Assembly: GCF_029016485.1 (NCBI RefSeq)
Contig: NZ_CP092106.1
Coordinates: 1,860,001-1,924,000, forward strand
From: Vibrio sp. JC009
GTDB taxonomy: Bacteria > Pseudomonadota > Gammaproteobacteria > Enterobacterales > Vibrionaceae
Direction of reading: 5' to 3'
DNA: 64,000 bases
A model generated the notes under the pieces. The model saw only the letters and a program-made list of their open reading frames with translations, was not told the DNA's origin and searched no databases. Of this stretch, positions 52,864-62,305 are shown in pieces. The translations under genes and the position numbers were made by a program. Position 1 is the first letter of the stretch, and each line of letters begins with the position of its first letter.

Positions 52864-55260
52864 ATGGCTCAACTTTTTTCACCAAGGGGCAGCTCATTGA
52901 ACATAGGCGAAGGTTTTGTATTAACCCGACACACAAGGGAAAGAGGCGGAAAAAATCAGATAGAGTTCTGGATAAATACGCCAGAAGGCCCGGCTCAGCT
53001 GTTAATTCAGAATGAAAGACCTGTCGTTTTTGTCCATCAGTCCGACCTGGAGAAAATTACCGGGATTATTCAGTCACACCGCCTGAGTATCGAGCTGCAA
53101 CCCATTGAGTTAAAAACCTTCCGCCAGCATGCCGTCGCCTCCTGCTACAGCGCGACAGTTACGGCAATGAATCAGTTTGTCTCTGCGCTAAAATCGCAGG
53201 AAATTCCCTGCTACGAATCAGATATAAGACTGACAGAGCGCTACCTGATGGAACGCTTTATCTGTGGCAGCCTTGAGTTTACCGGAACTCAGCAAAATAT
53301 GGGGCCATGGCAGCAGTTCAGCCAGGTCAAATGCCGGAAGGGTAGCTATCACCCTACCCTGAGCTATGTCTCCCTCGATTTTGAGTGCTCAGAAAAAGGG
53401 ATACTCTATTCTGTCGGCCTTGCCAGCGCCATGGACAATCGCGTCATTATGGTCGGCGAGCCTGAGCCCGCCTCAACAAATATCCAATGGGTAAAGACCG
53501 AAAAAGAACTTATCCTTGAGCTCTTTAACTGGATTCAGACCTACGACCCCGATCTGATTCTGGGCTGGAACGTTATCGACTTTGATTTTCGCCTGCTGGC
53601 AAAACGCGCCGAATGGCACGATATCAAACTGGCTATTGGCAGGGGAAATCAGAACGCCTATTTTCGCCAGTCATCTAACTCAAATCAGGGCTTTATCTCC
53701 ATCCCCGGACGCGTGGTTCTGGACGGTATAGATACACTAAAAACCGCCACCTATAACTTCCGTTCATGGTCACTTGAATCCGTTTCTCAGGAGCTGCTTG
53801 GCGAAGGCAAAGAGATCCACAATGTTCACGACCGTATGGATGAAATCAACCGTATGTACCGTGAGGATAAGCCTTCACTTGCCAAATACAATCTGCAGGA
53901 CTGTGTACTGGTAAACAAAATTTTTGAGAAAACCCATCTTATTGAGTTTGCTATTGAGCGCAGCAAACTGACAGGCGTAGAGTTAGACCGGCTGGGTGGT
54001 TCAGTTGCCGCTTTCACTAACCTTTATCTGCCTCAACTGCACCGTGCTGGGTATGTCGCTCCCAACCTTGAACCGGAAAACTGGCTGGCCAGCCCCGGCG
54101 GTTACGTGATGGACTCCATTCCCGGTCTTTACGATTCTGTGCTGGTGCTGGATTTTAAAAGTCTTTATCCCTCCATCATTCTCTCTTTTTTGATAGATCC
54201 TATGGGGTTGGTAGAAGGGCTGATGCAAGAGGCCGGTCCAGAGTCCCATCAAGCAGTAGAAGGATTCCGGGGTGCTCAGTTTCACCGTGAAAAACACTTC
54301 CTGCCTAATATGATTTCAGATTTATGGGCTGCCCGTGATGTGGCGAAAAAGAATAATGAAAAGGCCTTTTCTCAAGCCATCAAAATTATCATGAACTCCT
54401 TTTATGGTGTGCTTGGCTCATCCGGCTGCCGCTTCTTTGATTATCGTCTGGCCTCTTCCATTACCATGCGTGGCCACGAAATCATGAAGCAGTCCAGGAA
54501 GCTGATAGAAGAAAAAGGCTATCAGGTGATTTATGGTGACACCGACTCCACCTTTGTTTCTCTGAATCATGCCATGCCTCAGTCAGAAGCAGACAAGACA
54601 GGCAATGAGCTTACCGCTTATATCAACACCTGGTGGAGAGAACACCTGACTAAAGAGTACGGGCTGACCTCTTTCCTTGAACTGGAATACGAAACACATT
54701 ACAGAAAGTTCCTGATGCCGACCATCCGCGGAGCTGATACAGGCTCGAAAAAGCGCTATGCCGGTCTGGTTGGTGAAGGCAAAAACGAGCAGTTGATCTT
54801 CAAGGGCCTGGAAAGCGCCCGCACAGACTGGACGCCCCTTTCACAGGAATTTCAGAAGAACCTTTATCTGATGATATTCCACGGCAGTGATCCTGCCGGA
54901 TATATCCGCGAATACGTTGAAGCGACCCTTGCGGGCGATTACGATGATAAACTGATCTACCAGAAACGGCTAAGAAGAAAGCTCAGCGACTATCAGAAAA
55001 ACATCCCGCCACAGGTTCGCGCCGCCAGAATGGCCGATGAGATCAACCAGAAACTCGGCAGACCGCTACAATACCAAAACCGTGGCCGGATTGAGTACGT
55101 CATCACCATCAACGGCCCGGAGCCGGCAGAATACAGGCAAAGCCCCATCGACTATCAGCACTATATCGACAAACAGCTAAAGCCGGTCGCCGATGCCATT
55201 CTTCCGTTTATCGGGCTGGACTTTGATGCGCTGAATGCGCCTCAACTGGGTTTGTTCTGA
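52864..55260 (+). CDS. polB: DNA polymerase II
   Basis: 798 residues against about 783 in E. coli; family B repair polymerase with proofreading. The exonuclease domain keeps ExoI D172-x-E174 (SLDFE) and ExoII GWNVIDFDFRL. The polymerase motifs are A DFKSLYPSII (D430), B KIIMNSFYGVLG, and C YGDTDS (D559, D561). It ends in QLGLF, as does the E. coli protein, close to a PCNA/beta-clamp-binding motif. The N-terminus is about 15 residues longer than E. coli if ATG 52864 is used, and there is no clear ribosome site, so a start nearer the FVLTRH segment is possible. It is LexA-controlled in E. coli; I found no convincing LexA box here. Confidence 0.97.
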   Translation: MAQLFSPRGSSLNIGEGFVLTRHTRERGGKNQIEFWINTPEGPAQLLIQNERPVVFVHQSDLEKITGIIQSHRLSIELQPIELKTFRQHAVASCYSATVTAMNQFVSALKSQEIPCYESDIRLTERYLMERFICGSLEFTGTQQNMGPWQQFSQVKCRKGSYHPTLSYVSLDFECSEKGILYSVGLASAMDNRVIMVGEPEPASTNIQWVKTEKELILELFNWIQTYDPDLILGWNVIDFDFRLLAKRAEWHDIKLAIGRGNQNAYFRQSSNSNQGFISIPGRVVLDGIDTLKTATYNFRSWSLESVSQELLGEGKEIHNVHDRMDEINRMYREDKPSLAKYNLQDCVLVNKIFEKTHLIEFAIERSKLTGVELDRLGGSVAAFTNLYLPQLHRAGYVAPNLEPENWLASPGGYVMDSIPGLYDSVLVLDFKSLYPSIILSFLIDPMGLVEGLMQEAGPESHQAVEGFRGAQFHREKHFLPNMISDLWAARDVAKKNNEKAFSQAIKIIMNSFYGVLGSSGCRFFDYRLASSITMRGHEIMKQSRKLIEEKGYQVIYGDTDSTFVSLNHAMPQSEADKTGNELTAYINTWWREHLTKEYGLTSFLELEYETHYRKFLMPTIRGADTGSKKRYAGLVGEGKNEQLIFKGLESARTDWTPLSQEFQKNLYLMIFHGSDPAGYIREYVEATLAGDYDDKLIYQKRLRRKLSDYQKNIPPQVRAARMADEINQKLGRPLQYQNRGRIEYVITINGPEPAEYRQSPIDYQHYIDKQLKPVADAILPFIGLDFDALNAPQLGLF

Positions 55261-55262
55261 GT

Positions 55263-56036
55263 TTAACCAATCTTAAACTCTGTTTTCTTATACGCCTTCA
55301 CCAGCCAGTCGCCGTAGCTGTCCAGCAGGCCGATTACCGAACGTTTAGGTATCGCCTTACCGCTGAGCAGTATCTCCAGCCGGCCTACTTCTGTCTGCTT
55401 TTCCGGGTGATATTCCAGAAAGTGCTGTCCGCACTCAACCGGGTCATCAAACCAACGTTTGTCTTTATGCATAATCAATGAATAGCTGGCGCGAAGCAGC
55501 TTTTTCGCAATCACCACCTGATGGTATGCCTGCTCCTGCGGTGTTTCAGACTGAGCAATTTTTTTCCGGTACAGAGTCAGCCACTCTTCCACATCCATAT
55601 TCCAGTATTTGGCTATCTCCCAGCTTGGCTCAAATTCACCAAAGCGGGTGGCAAGGTCATCACCATAAATACAGACACAGCAATGCTTTAGCATAAAGCC
55701 CCAGGTGAAAATGCTCTCCAGATTAAGGATCTCTTTTGCAGGAGCATACTGAACCGACAACCCGCTGACATAGGGATAAGCGCGTTTAAACCGCCACTTA
55801 ACCGTACTTAGCAGCGAATTAAACTGAGCATCAGGTTCGTTGTGAGAAACAATAACCACATCCAGATTCGAGCGCCCTTTCACCGCCGTTTTACGCGCAA
55901 CGCTTCCAAACAGATATACGCTGTGAAGGTTACTTCCCATCCCGCCCCTGAGATAACGAATCAGATCTTTTATCACCGGAATATAGGCACTTTGAAAAGG
56001 GTCTCGCGGGTCAATAATAGGAAGTGTGGAGGACAT
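55263..56036 (-). CDS. Nucleotidyltransferase-like protein with altered catalytic motif
   Basis: 257 residues from ATG 56036 (an upstream TTG at 56069 is less likely). The N-terminal part has the nucleotidyltransferase signature YLFGSVARK (G44, S45) followed after 13 residues by LDVVIV, where the usual D-x-D/E would be expected: the first Asp is present (D59) but the second position is Val. The C-terminal half is helical (EWLTLYRKKIAQ, VVIAKKLLRASYSLIMH), as in HEPN- or aminoglycoside adenylyltransferase-like partners. It may be inactive or use another acidic residue. It converges on polB with only 2 bp between the stops. The function is unknown. Confidence 0.72.
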   Translation of the reverse strand: MSSTLPIIDPRDPFQSAYIPVIKDLIRYLRGGMGSNLHSVYLFGSVARKTAVKGRSNLDVVIVSHNEPDAQFNSLLSTVKWRFKRAYPYVSGLSVQYAPAKEILNLESIFTWGFMLKHCCVCIYGDDLATRFGEFEPSWEIAKYWNMDVEEWLTLYRKKIAQSETPQEQAYHQVVIAKKLLRASYSLIMHKDKRWFDDPVECGQHFLEYHPEKQTEVGRLEILLSGKAIPKRSVIGLLDSYGDWLVKAYKKTEFKIG

Positions 56037-56240
56037 ATTTAGAAAAAATACCTGAGTATTAATAAACAACTGTTAGATATCATATTCACTTGAGACTAGA
56101 ATTCAATCCAGAGGTTGAAATTTAGGATTTTTGACCCTATTAATAGCGGACATCTTGGGCAATGTGGCACCAGAGATAATCTGCCAAGTTGCAATACAAG
56201 TAGATTTATACATAAAAACTGAGTCGAAAGGACAATACTG

Positions 56241-56810
56241 ATGCCAAAGGCAAGTGATATCAAAAAAGGCTTTGCAGTAAGCCTGAACGGAAAAATTCTG
56301 CTGGTTAAAGATTTTGACATTACCACTCCGGGTGGACGTGGCGGTGCAAAGATTTACAAGTTCCGTTTTAAAGATCTGGCAACAGGCGGAAAGGTTGAAG
56401 AAGCATTCAAGAGTGATGAAATGCTCGATACCGTTGAGATGACTAAGCGCAACGTGATGTTCTCTTACATTGACGGCGATGAGTACATCTTTATGGATAA
56501 TGAAGATTACAGCCAGTACACCTTCAAAGAAGAAGATATCAAAGACGAGCTTCTTTACATCAATGAAGAGACTCAGGGCATTCAGGCTGTTCTTATCGAT
56601 GGCAACGCTGTTGGCCTTGAGCTTCCGGCTTCTGTAGATATGGTGATTGAAGAGACTGATCCTTCAATCAAAGGCGCTTCTGCTTCTGCTCGTACTAAGC
56701 CTGCCCGTTTTGCTACCGGTCTGACCATTCAGGTGCCTGAATATATCTCTACCGGTGAAAAAGTGAAGGTTAACACCACTGAAGCTAAATTTATGGGCCG
56801 TGCTGAATAA
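56241..56810 (+). CDS. efpL: Elongation factor P-like protein EfpL (YeiP)
   Basis: 189 residues, three beta-barrel domains as in EF-P. It relieves ribosome stalling, including at some proline-containing sequences. The domain I loop reads [13 protein letters not shown] with arginine at position 33 instead of the modified lysine of EF-P, which is the EfpL hallmark. The C-terminal part [14 protein letters not shown]...[20 protein letters not shown] is strongly conserved (given in pieces) and it ends MGRAE. AAAGGA precedes ATG 56241. yciU follows after 9 bp, so the two are probably co-transcribed. Confidence 0.96.
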   Translation: MPKASDIKKGFAVSLNGKILLVKDFDITTPGGRGGAKIYKFRFKDLATGGKVEEAFKSDEMLDTVEMTKRNVMFSYIDGDEYIFMDNEDYSQYTFKEEDIKDELLYINEETQGIQAVLIDGNAVGLELPASVDMVIEETDPSIKGASASARTKPARFATGLTIQVPEYISTGEKVKVNTTEAKFMGRAE

Positions 56811-56819
56811 GAGTTTATT

Positions 56820-57152
56820 ATGTCTGACAATGCTAACGAACTGATGTCCTACGACGATGCCATTGACACTGCGTACGATATCTTCCTTGAAATGGCTCAG
56901 GACAATCTTGAGCCTGCTGACGTGATTATTTTTACCGCTCAGTTTGAAGACCGCGGCGCCGCAGAGCTGGTAGAAACCGGCGATGACTGGCAGGCCGAAG
57001 TCGGATTTGAAGTAGATAAGGAAGTCTATGCTGAAGTTCGTATCGGACTTGTGAATGAAGAGTCAGACGAGCTTGATGAAGTCTTCGCCCGAATGCTGAT
57101 AAGCCGCGATCCTGAGCATAAATTCTGTCATATGTTCTGGAAACGCGATTAA
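56820..57152 (+). CDS. yciU: Putative double-stranded DNA mimic protein YciU/HI1450 family
   Basis: 110 very acidic residues (many Asp and Glu). It matches the Haemophilus HI1450/YciU family: DDAIDTAYDIFLEMAQDNLEPAD, QFEDRGAAELVETGDDW, VDKEVYAEVRIGLVNEE and DEVFARMLISRDPEHKF (given in pieces). The fold of HI1450 resembles DNA mimics and it was proposed to bind a DNA-binding protein such as HU; this role is not certain. It begins 9 bp after efpL, with AAGAG as ribosome site. Confidence 0.93.
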   Translation: MSDNANELMSYDDAIDTAYDIFLEMAQDNLEPADVIIFTAQFEDRGAAELVETGDDWQAEVGFEVDKEVYAEVRIGLVNEESDELDEVFARMLISRDPEHKFCHMFWKRD

Positions 57153-57165
57153 GCTTCTTAGTTCT

Positions 57166-57198
57166 GCTCACTGGTGGCCTCTGCCAGTGAGCTTATTC
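57166..57198 (+). terminator. Terminator of efpL-yciU
   Basis: GCTCACTGG / CCAGTGAGC is a perfect 9-bp stem with loop TGGCCTCTG, followed by TTATTCTC. Confidence 0.75.
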
Positions 57199-57341
57199 TC
57201 CCGCTTCTATCTCTTTCCAATAGAATTTATTAAAACCAATTAATGCTTTTGCCGCACTAAATGCTCAGGGGGCAAATAACATTTCTGACTTTGTTACTTT
57301 GATATTTTTTGCAAAAATCAAAAATCGATCTTGAGGTAACA

Positions 57342-57947
57342 ATGAACTCATCAACCGTTGGCATCCACGACTCCCGCATTCAAAAAGGCACACAGGCGTC
57401 TGAAGTCTCTTCCCGTGAAATCAGCGCCGCATTTAAGCTATTTGAAACCCGACTTAAGCCTGGTTGCGCGCAGCTACTTGACCTGAACCGGATCCTGTTA
57501 AAGACAGAGCGCAGCCGGCGAATTAAACAGACGCTAAATCGCCTTCTGTGGGTTAGCGGACTTTCAACTCTGGTGATTATTGTCACTTACCTGACTACCG
57601 GGCTAAATCTGGTTACGGTTGTCGGATTGCTTATCGCCTATTTTGTCGGCCTGATTCTGCATAGCAAGTTTTCACCGGCCGCTGCGACTTCAGATGAAGA
57701 GCACCAGCTATACGATCTGAACAATCAGCTAAGAGAAGAAATTTTATCCACCGAGCAACAAAACGATGGCCTGATTTTCAAACTGCTGGATACTACCGAG
57801 CTTGAGGGAGAAGCACGTTCAAAAGGCTTTAAGCTGGAAAGAAGTGAGATAGATGAGTATCAGCTGGACGGAAGTGGTTTGTATCAGTATCTGGATGCTA
57901 TGAATTTGGTTATGGAGCATAAATCACAGCTTGAGGCGCGATTGTAA
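57342..57947 (+). CDS. Hypothetical inner-membrane protein with two TM helices, 201 aa
   Basis: Not recognised. It starts at ATG 57342, preceded by GAGGTAAC. A cytoplasmic helical N-terminal part (about 24-66) precedes a helical hairpin in the membrane (about 69-84 and 88-108, with LTTGLNL between) and a charged helical C-terminal part (about 115-200, rich in Glu, Leu and Gln), probably coiled-coil. Both ends face the same side. It is a single-gene unit. Confidence 0.7.
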   Translation: MNSSTVGIHDSRIQKGTQASEVSSREISAAFKLFETRLKPGCAQLLDLNRILLKTERSRRIKQTLNRLLWVSGLSTLVIIVTYLTTGLNLVTVVGLLIAYFVGLILHSKFSPAAATSDEEHQLYDLNNQLREEILSTEQQNDGLIFKLLDTTELEGEARSKGFKLERSEIDEYQLDGSGLYQYLDAMNLVMEHKSQLEARL

Positions 57948-57953
57948 TGGGTA

Positions 57954-57988
57954 ATGGGCTATGGGCTATGGGCTATGGGCTATGGGCT
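57954..57988. repeat. 7-bp tandem repeat (ATGGGCT x5)
   Basis: Five perfect head-to-tail copies of ATGGGCT begin 7 bp after the stop codon of the two-helix protein, with a related TAATGGG just before. It is a simple-sequence locus prone to copy-number change. Confidence 0.9.
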
Positions 57989-58058
57989 ACCATGATTTTT
58001 ATCTTCATCACCATTAGTCAAGAAATCACGTAATATTCTTGTCGCTTAAAGTAAAAAA

Positions 58059-58079
58059 AGGTGGTCACAACGACCACCT
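58059..58079 (-). terminator. Terminator of the formate dehydrogenase operon
   Basis: AGGTGGTC / GACCACCT stem with loop ACAAC. On the minus strand it is followed by seven T. Confidence 0.85.
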
Positions 58080-58113
58080 CTTATACTGAAAGCTGACGGC
58101 TGATAGCTTATTA

Positions 58114-59007
58114 TCAAGCGCTACAACACTTAGAAGCCCCACCCGTCATATCAACAGGCTCCGAAGGCGGTTTAATCGCCTTCTCCTTCACAACCAGCTC
58201 ACCCAGTTGATCCCAGCGATAGGTCGGGCCGTCCATGCAGACTAAGTCATCAGCCACGTAGCAGTGACCGCAAAGACCCACACCGCAATGCATTCTGCGC
58301 TCCAGTGACAGCCAGATACACTCTGACGGATGACCATGCTGCGCCATAATTTTACAAACCGCTTCCATCATCCCTTCCGGGCCACAGGTCATCACATGGT
58401 CAAAAGGCCCCTGCTTTTCTTCAATAAAGTGCAGGTTGTCCGCCAGTTTGCGGCCATGCATATAATCGCCCTTTGCGTTATCAATATCGTCCACCGCCTG
58501 ATAAAGCGTACACTGACTTTCCCAGCGGGCGCGCTCTTCCTTCATGACCAGCATGGCTTCGTTACGGGCACTGAAGTAAACCACTGGTTCAGAGCCCGCG
58601 GCAATCAGGGTGTCGACTTGCGCTGCGACCGGAGCAAGTCCCACACCACCGGCAACCACCAGTACTTTTGTCCCTTTGAGATCAGGCCAACCTTTACCGA
58701 AAGGCCCGCGAGCCCCCAGCAAGTCTCCCTCTTCATGCAGGAAAAGGGCGTCCGTTAAGGAACCGATACGGCGGATCAGCGCATTAAAGCGACCGTTCTC
58801 ATCCGGCATACTGGCATAAGTAAATGCAGCTTCACCAAAGCCGGGAATGGACAGCATAAAGAACTGCCCCGGCTCAACGACATCAGGGTTGGCGAAATCC
58901 GGCAGACCGCGGCTTTGATCCGCAGCCTCAAAAGTGAAGTGTTTGATATCTTGTCCGTCCTCATAAACTCTCACCAGACGGATAGGTTGTGGCGTTAAAT
59001 CAAGCAT
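58114..59007 (-). CDS. FAD/NAD(P)-binding 2Fe-2S subunit, AsrB/hydrogenase-gamma-like
   Basis: 297 residues. A ferredoxin-reductase-type FAD barrel (about 10-110, PGQFFMLSIPGFGEAAFTYAS in two parts, FNALIRRIGSLTDAL) is followed by an NAD(P) domain (VLVVAGGVGLAPVAAQ, DHVMTCGPEGMMEAV) and a C-terminal 2Fe-2S site C-x4-C-x2-C-x8-C (HCGVGLCGHCYVADDLVC). It resembles anaerobic sulfite reductase B, dihydroorotate dehydrogenase PyrK and the gamma subunit of sulfhydrogenase. It overlaps the preceding iron-sulfur gene by 8 bp. It probably exchanges electrons between NAD(P)H and the formate dehydrogenase through the beta-like subunit. Confidence 0.88.
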   Translation of the reverse strand: MLDLTPQPIRLVRVYEDGQDIKHFTFEAADQSRGLPDFANPDVVEPGQFFMLSIPGFGEAAFTYASMPDENGRFNALIRRIGSLTDALFLHEEGDLLGARGPFGKGWPDLKGTKVLVVAGGVGLAPVAAQVDTLIAAGSEPVVYFSARNEAMLVMKEERARWESQCTLYQAVDDIDNAKGDYMHGRKLADNLHFIEEKQGPFDHVMTCGPEGMMEAVCKIMAQHGHPSECIWLSLERRMHCGVGLCGHCYVADDLVCMDGPTYRWDQLGELVVKEKAIKPPSEPVDMTGGASKCCSA

Positions 59008-60022
59008 TTGAAATCTTCTCCATAATGGAATGCACTCCTACGGAGCCCGGACAGGTTGTTTCACAGCGTCCACAACCGACGCAGCCATAACGGCCCATTC
59101 TCTGAGCAATATCTTCAGAGAACTTGTGGTACCAGTAGCGGTACATTCGCTTACCAGCCTGCGCAGCCGGGTTTGCGCCGCTTGCTTCCTTCTGGAAACC
59201 TTCCAATAGGCAGGAGTCCCATACCCGCTGGCGGACATAACCCTCATCCTGTTTTACATCATGCGTGGTGTAACAGCTACAGGTCGGGCAGACCTGGCTG
59301 CAACCAGAGCAACTGATGCACTGGTGTGCAAAGCGGGCCCAGTGCTCATCCGGTACCGCACGGGCATTGATTCGCTGAATGCCATTGATGATGTGGGTAT
59401 CACTTTTAAACTCAGCCTCGGTATGACGGCGGTTCATTTCACGCCATGAGCTCCAGCTGCTGTCTGCCGGGCGCAAGTCCATTCCGGAAACCGCGGCACG
59501 GCCTGCATCACTGCTGCAAATCAGCCACCAGCCCTGCATATCGCCGCCAATACTCGGCATCGGCGTCAGAATCAAATCTGCGATTTCATCTTTTACCTGA
59601 GGGCCGGCATCCACACTGCGGCAGAAACCATTTTCACAGGGAGCAGAACAGTCGATACCTACCAGCAAGGTGTTTCGTCTACGCTCCTGATAATACGGAT
59701 CCTCTTTAAAATGCTTATCCAGATAGGAAATTGCCGTTAAATCACAGGCTTTTACCCCGAACAGTACCTGCGCACTGTGTTCTGGTTTGGTTGCATTAAA
59801 GGTTTCACCATCAAAGTAAAACAGATCTTCACGCTCAGAGAAGAACAGACCTTTCGGTGACATCAGAGGTCTTAGCTCAGGGTCAAAATGGGCCACTTCT
59901 CCATGAGCAATCGCTTCCCAGTTACTGTTGCCTGTCCCTTTATCCACCGGCTGATATACTTCATTTCGCAGCGCCAGCCAATCCCGGAGGTGTTCAATCC
60001 GGTCCAGTTCATATACGTACAT
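59000..60022 (-). CDS. 4Fe-4S electron-transfer subunit, AsrA/hydrogenase-beta-like
   Basis: 340 residues. The N-terminal part resembles the HydB/AsrA family (FGVKACDLTAISYLDKHF, IDCSAPCENGFC). C-terminally it has two 4Fe-4S ferredoxin clusters: CISCSGCSQVCPTCSC (about 235-252) and CVGCGRCETTCPG (about 315-327). It bridges electron flow between a flavin subunit and a catalytic subunit in sulfhydrogenases and anaerobic sulfite reductase. Here the catalytic partner, encoded 13 bp upstream, is a molybdopterin formate dehydrogenase. There is no signal peptide, so the complex is cytoplasmic. Confidence 0.87.
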   Translation of the reverse strand: MYVYELDRIEHLRDWLALRNEVYQPVDKGTGNSNWEAIAHGEVAHFDPELRPLMSPKGLFFSEREDLFYFDGETFNATKPEHSAQVLFGVKACDLTAISYLDKHFKEDPYYQERRRNTLLVGIDCSAPCENGFCRSVDAGPQVKDEIADLILTPMPSIGGDMQGWWLICSSDAGRAAVSGMDLRPADSSWSSWREMNRRHTEAEFKSDTHIINGIQRINARAVPDEHWARFAHQCISCSGCSQVCPTCSCYTTHDVKQDEGYVRQRVWDSCLLEGFQKEASGANPAAQAGKRMYRYWYHKFSEDIAQRMGRYGCVGCGRCETTCPGSVGVHSIMEKISNA

Positions 60023-60035
60023 GTTTATTTCTTCC

Positions 60036-62144
60036 CTATAATTCTGCAGTCGTCAGAATGGCACCTGACTTTTTAAGCACATCGATTGAGCGCGGCTCAG
60101 CATCTCTTGCCAGAGGCTCAACTCTTACCGCACAAGCCTTCAGTTCCGGCATGCGTGTCACCGGATCCTGCGCATCGTTGGTCAGCTGGTTCGACGGCAC
60201 ATCGTTAAAGTGATACGGAATACTGACCAGACCAGGCGGCACCTGATCAGTCACAATAACCCGGGTCTCCAGATAGCCACGGCGTGAGCGTACCCCCACA
60301 GGCGCATGGTTAAACAGTCCCTGATTGTTCGCATCTCTCGGGTTCATAAACAGTAAGCCTTTTGGAGATTCTCGCTCCAGAAGGGGGGATTTTCGGGTCA
60401 TAGAGCCACAACCGTAGTGGAAGTGCAGCCTTATGGTTGTCAGATAATAAGGGTATTCGCCGTCAGGCTGTTCTGCCGTTGGCAGATGGTGAACCGGCAT
60501 CAGACGTGCCTTACCGTTCGGGAAGCTTCTTTCATGGAGCACTGCAGAGCCGTCCGGATGCTTGATATCACAAGGCCACTGAAGCCCCTGTGCATCTGCC
60601 AGTCTCGGGTAGCTCATCTGAGAATAGATAGGAACCAGTGAAACCAGTTCATCAAAGATTTCTTCGGCGTTATTCCACTCAAACCCTGACGCATCAAACT
60701 TCTTCGCCAGTTCAGCAAGCATCTGCCAGTCGGTTTTACACTCACCCGGAGGATTAACAGCCTGTCTGACTCTCTGCACGCGGCGTTCACAGTTGGCAAA
60801 TGTGCCCTCTTTTTCCGCAAAACTTGCCGCTGGAAGAACAACATCGGCAAGTTTTGCCGTTTCTGTCATCACCATCTCAACCACCACAAGGCAATCAAGC
60901 TTCTTAAGCGATTTAGTGACCTGATTCTGGTCCGGATCCGTCACAACCGGGTCCTCACCAAAAATCATCATGGCGTGGAATTTATCCTGCAGGGCAGCTT
61001 CATTCATCCCAAGAGACGTCATGCCCGGATGGTCGGCGACCGTGGTATCCCAGGCGGCACTGAATTTGTTTCGCACAGCTTCGTCATCGGTGGACTGATA
61101 ACCCGGAAATACCCCAGGCAGGCAACCCATATCACAGGCACCCTGTACGTTATTCTGACCACGCAGCGGGTTAATACCCGCACCCGGCTTACCCACATGA
61201 CCACTAACCAGTGCCAGGTTTGACACAGCCATAACGTTATTTGTGCCGCTTACATACTGGGTAACACCCATTCCGTAAGCTAAGAATGCCGCACGCGCAT
61301 GACTGTAAAGACGGGCAAACTGGGTCTGCTGATCCACAGGAACACCTGTAATTTCCTGCACCCGCTCTGGCGTATATTCCGCAACAGTTTTACGCAGCAA
61401 ATCTAAATGCTCGCAGCGCTCTGCCAGGAAAGCTTTATCTTCCCAGCCTTTACTCAGAATGATATTTACCAGACCGTTAAGCAGCGCAACGTTGGTTCCC
61501 AGGCGAAGCTGAAGATGCACATCGGCCATTTCAGCAAGGCGGGTTTTACGCGGGTCGACCACCATCAGAAGCGCACCGGCCTCTTTAGCTTTAATGATAT
61601 CGCTGCCGATAATGGAGTGACTTTCTGTCGGGTCACAGCCGAAAATAACGATCACATCCGCTTTGCTCACATCGCCGATGCTGTTGGTCATCGCGCCTTC
61701 ACCCAGCGTCTGCTTCAACCCGGCAACAGAGGGGCTGTGACAAATACGAGCACAATGGTCAACATTGTTGGTCTTTAGTACAGAGCGGGCAAATTTCTGA
61801 ATAGCGTAGTTATCTTCATTGGTTGCACGCGCACAACTGATCATCCCTACCGATTGAGGGCCGTGATGATCACGATAATAACTGAATTGTTCATGAATCA
61901 GTGAAAGTGCTTCGTCCCAGCTGGCTTTTCTGAAGCCATCGCCTTCCCGGATAAGCGGGCTGGTAACGCGGTTTTCGTGGCTGGTAGCAAACGCTGAACT
62001 CCAGCCTTTAGAGCAGAGTCGTCCCTTACTGATTGGATGACCGGATATAGGCTCCACACCTATTACCCTGTCTCCGTCACTTCGCAAACCTATGCCGCAT
62101 CCTGTGCCACAGTACGGACACACAGAAGCTGTGGTTTTTATCAT
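60036..62144 (-). CDS. Molybdopterin formate dehydrogenase alpha subunit, cysteine type
   Basis: 702 residues, FdhF-like. An N-terminal 4Fe-4S site (CPYCGTGC... RLCSKG, C9 to C44) is followed by the bis-MGD domains. The active site reads NVDHCARICHSPSV with C135 in the position of the selenocysteine of E. coli FdhF, followed by H136. Other family marks are FGCDPTESHS, LRGQNNVQGACDMG, FGEDPVVTDPDQN, and a C-terminal molydopterin-binding part (LTTIRLHFHYGCGSMTRKSPLL in pieces). There is no Tat signal, so it is cytoplasmic. It is first in an operon with iron-sulfur and flavin subunits, suggesting formate oxidation coupled to NAD(P), or the reverse. Formate specificity is inferred from the active-site context; a related oxidoreductase role is possible. 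Confidence 0.88.
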   Translation of the reverse strand: MIKTTASVCPYCGTGCGIGLRSDGDRVIGVEPISGHPISKGRLCSKGWSSAFATSHENRVTSPLIREGDGFRKASWDEALSLIHEQFSYYRDHHGPQSVGMISCARATNEDNYAIQKFARSVLKTNNVDHCARICHSPSVAGLKQTLGEGAMTNSIGDVSKADVIVIFGCDPTESHSIIGSDIIKAKEAGALLMVVDPRKTRLAEMADVHLQLRLGTNVALLNGLVNIILSKGWEDKAFLAERCEHLDLLRKTVAEYTPERVQEITGVPVDQQTQFARLYSHARAAFLAYGMGVTQYVSGTNNVMAVSNLALVSGHVGKPGAGINPLRGQNNVQGACDMGCLPGVFPGYQSTDDEAVRNKFSAAWDTTVADHPGMTSLGMNEAALQDKFHAMMIFGEDPVVTDPDQNQVTKSLKKLDCLVVVEMVMTETAKLADVVLPAASFAEKEGTFANCERRVQRVRQAVNPPGECKTDWQMLAELAKKFDASGFEWNNAEEIFDELVSLVPIYSQMSYPRLADAQGLQWPCDIKHPDGSAVLHERSFPNGKARLMPVHHLPTAEQPDGEYPYYLTTIRLHFHYGCGSMTRKSPLLERESPKGLLFMNPRDANNQGLFNHAPVGVRSRRGYLETRVIVTDQVPPGLVSIPYHFNDVPSNQLTNDAQDPVTRMPELKACAVRVEPLARDAEPRSIDVLKKSGAILTTAEL

Positions 62145-62305
62145 ATTGCTTTCCTTTATTGCTTAACAAAACACAAAGGCTGCGCTTCTTCCACCACCAT
62201 AGGTGCCGCTCTCCTTTTTTCAGGACGCAACAAGCCAGGCAATGGAGAGTCAGCAGACCTTTCCAGTGCAAAATGAAAAATTTTTCGTTAAGAAATAACA
62301 AAGCA

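Noticed and set aside
60036..62144. Selenocysteine codon in the formate dehydrogenase
   Set aside because: The frame is open without an internal TGA and the active-site position is an ordinary cysteine (C135).
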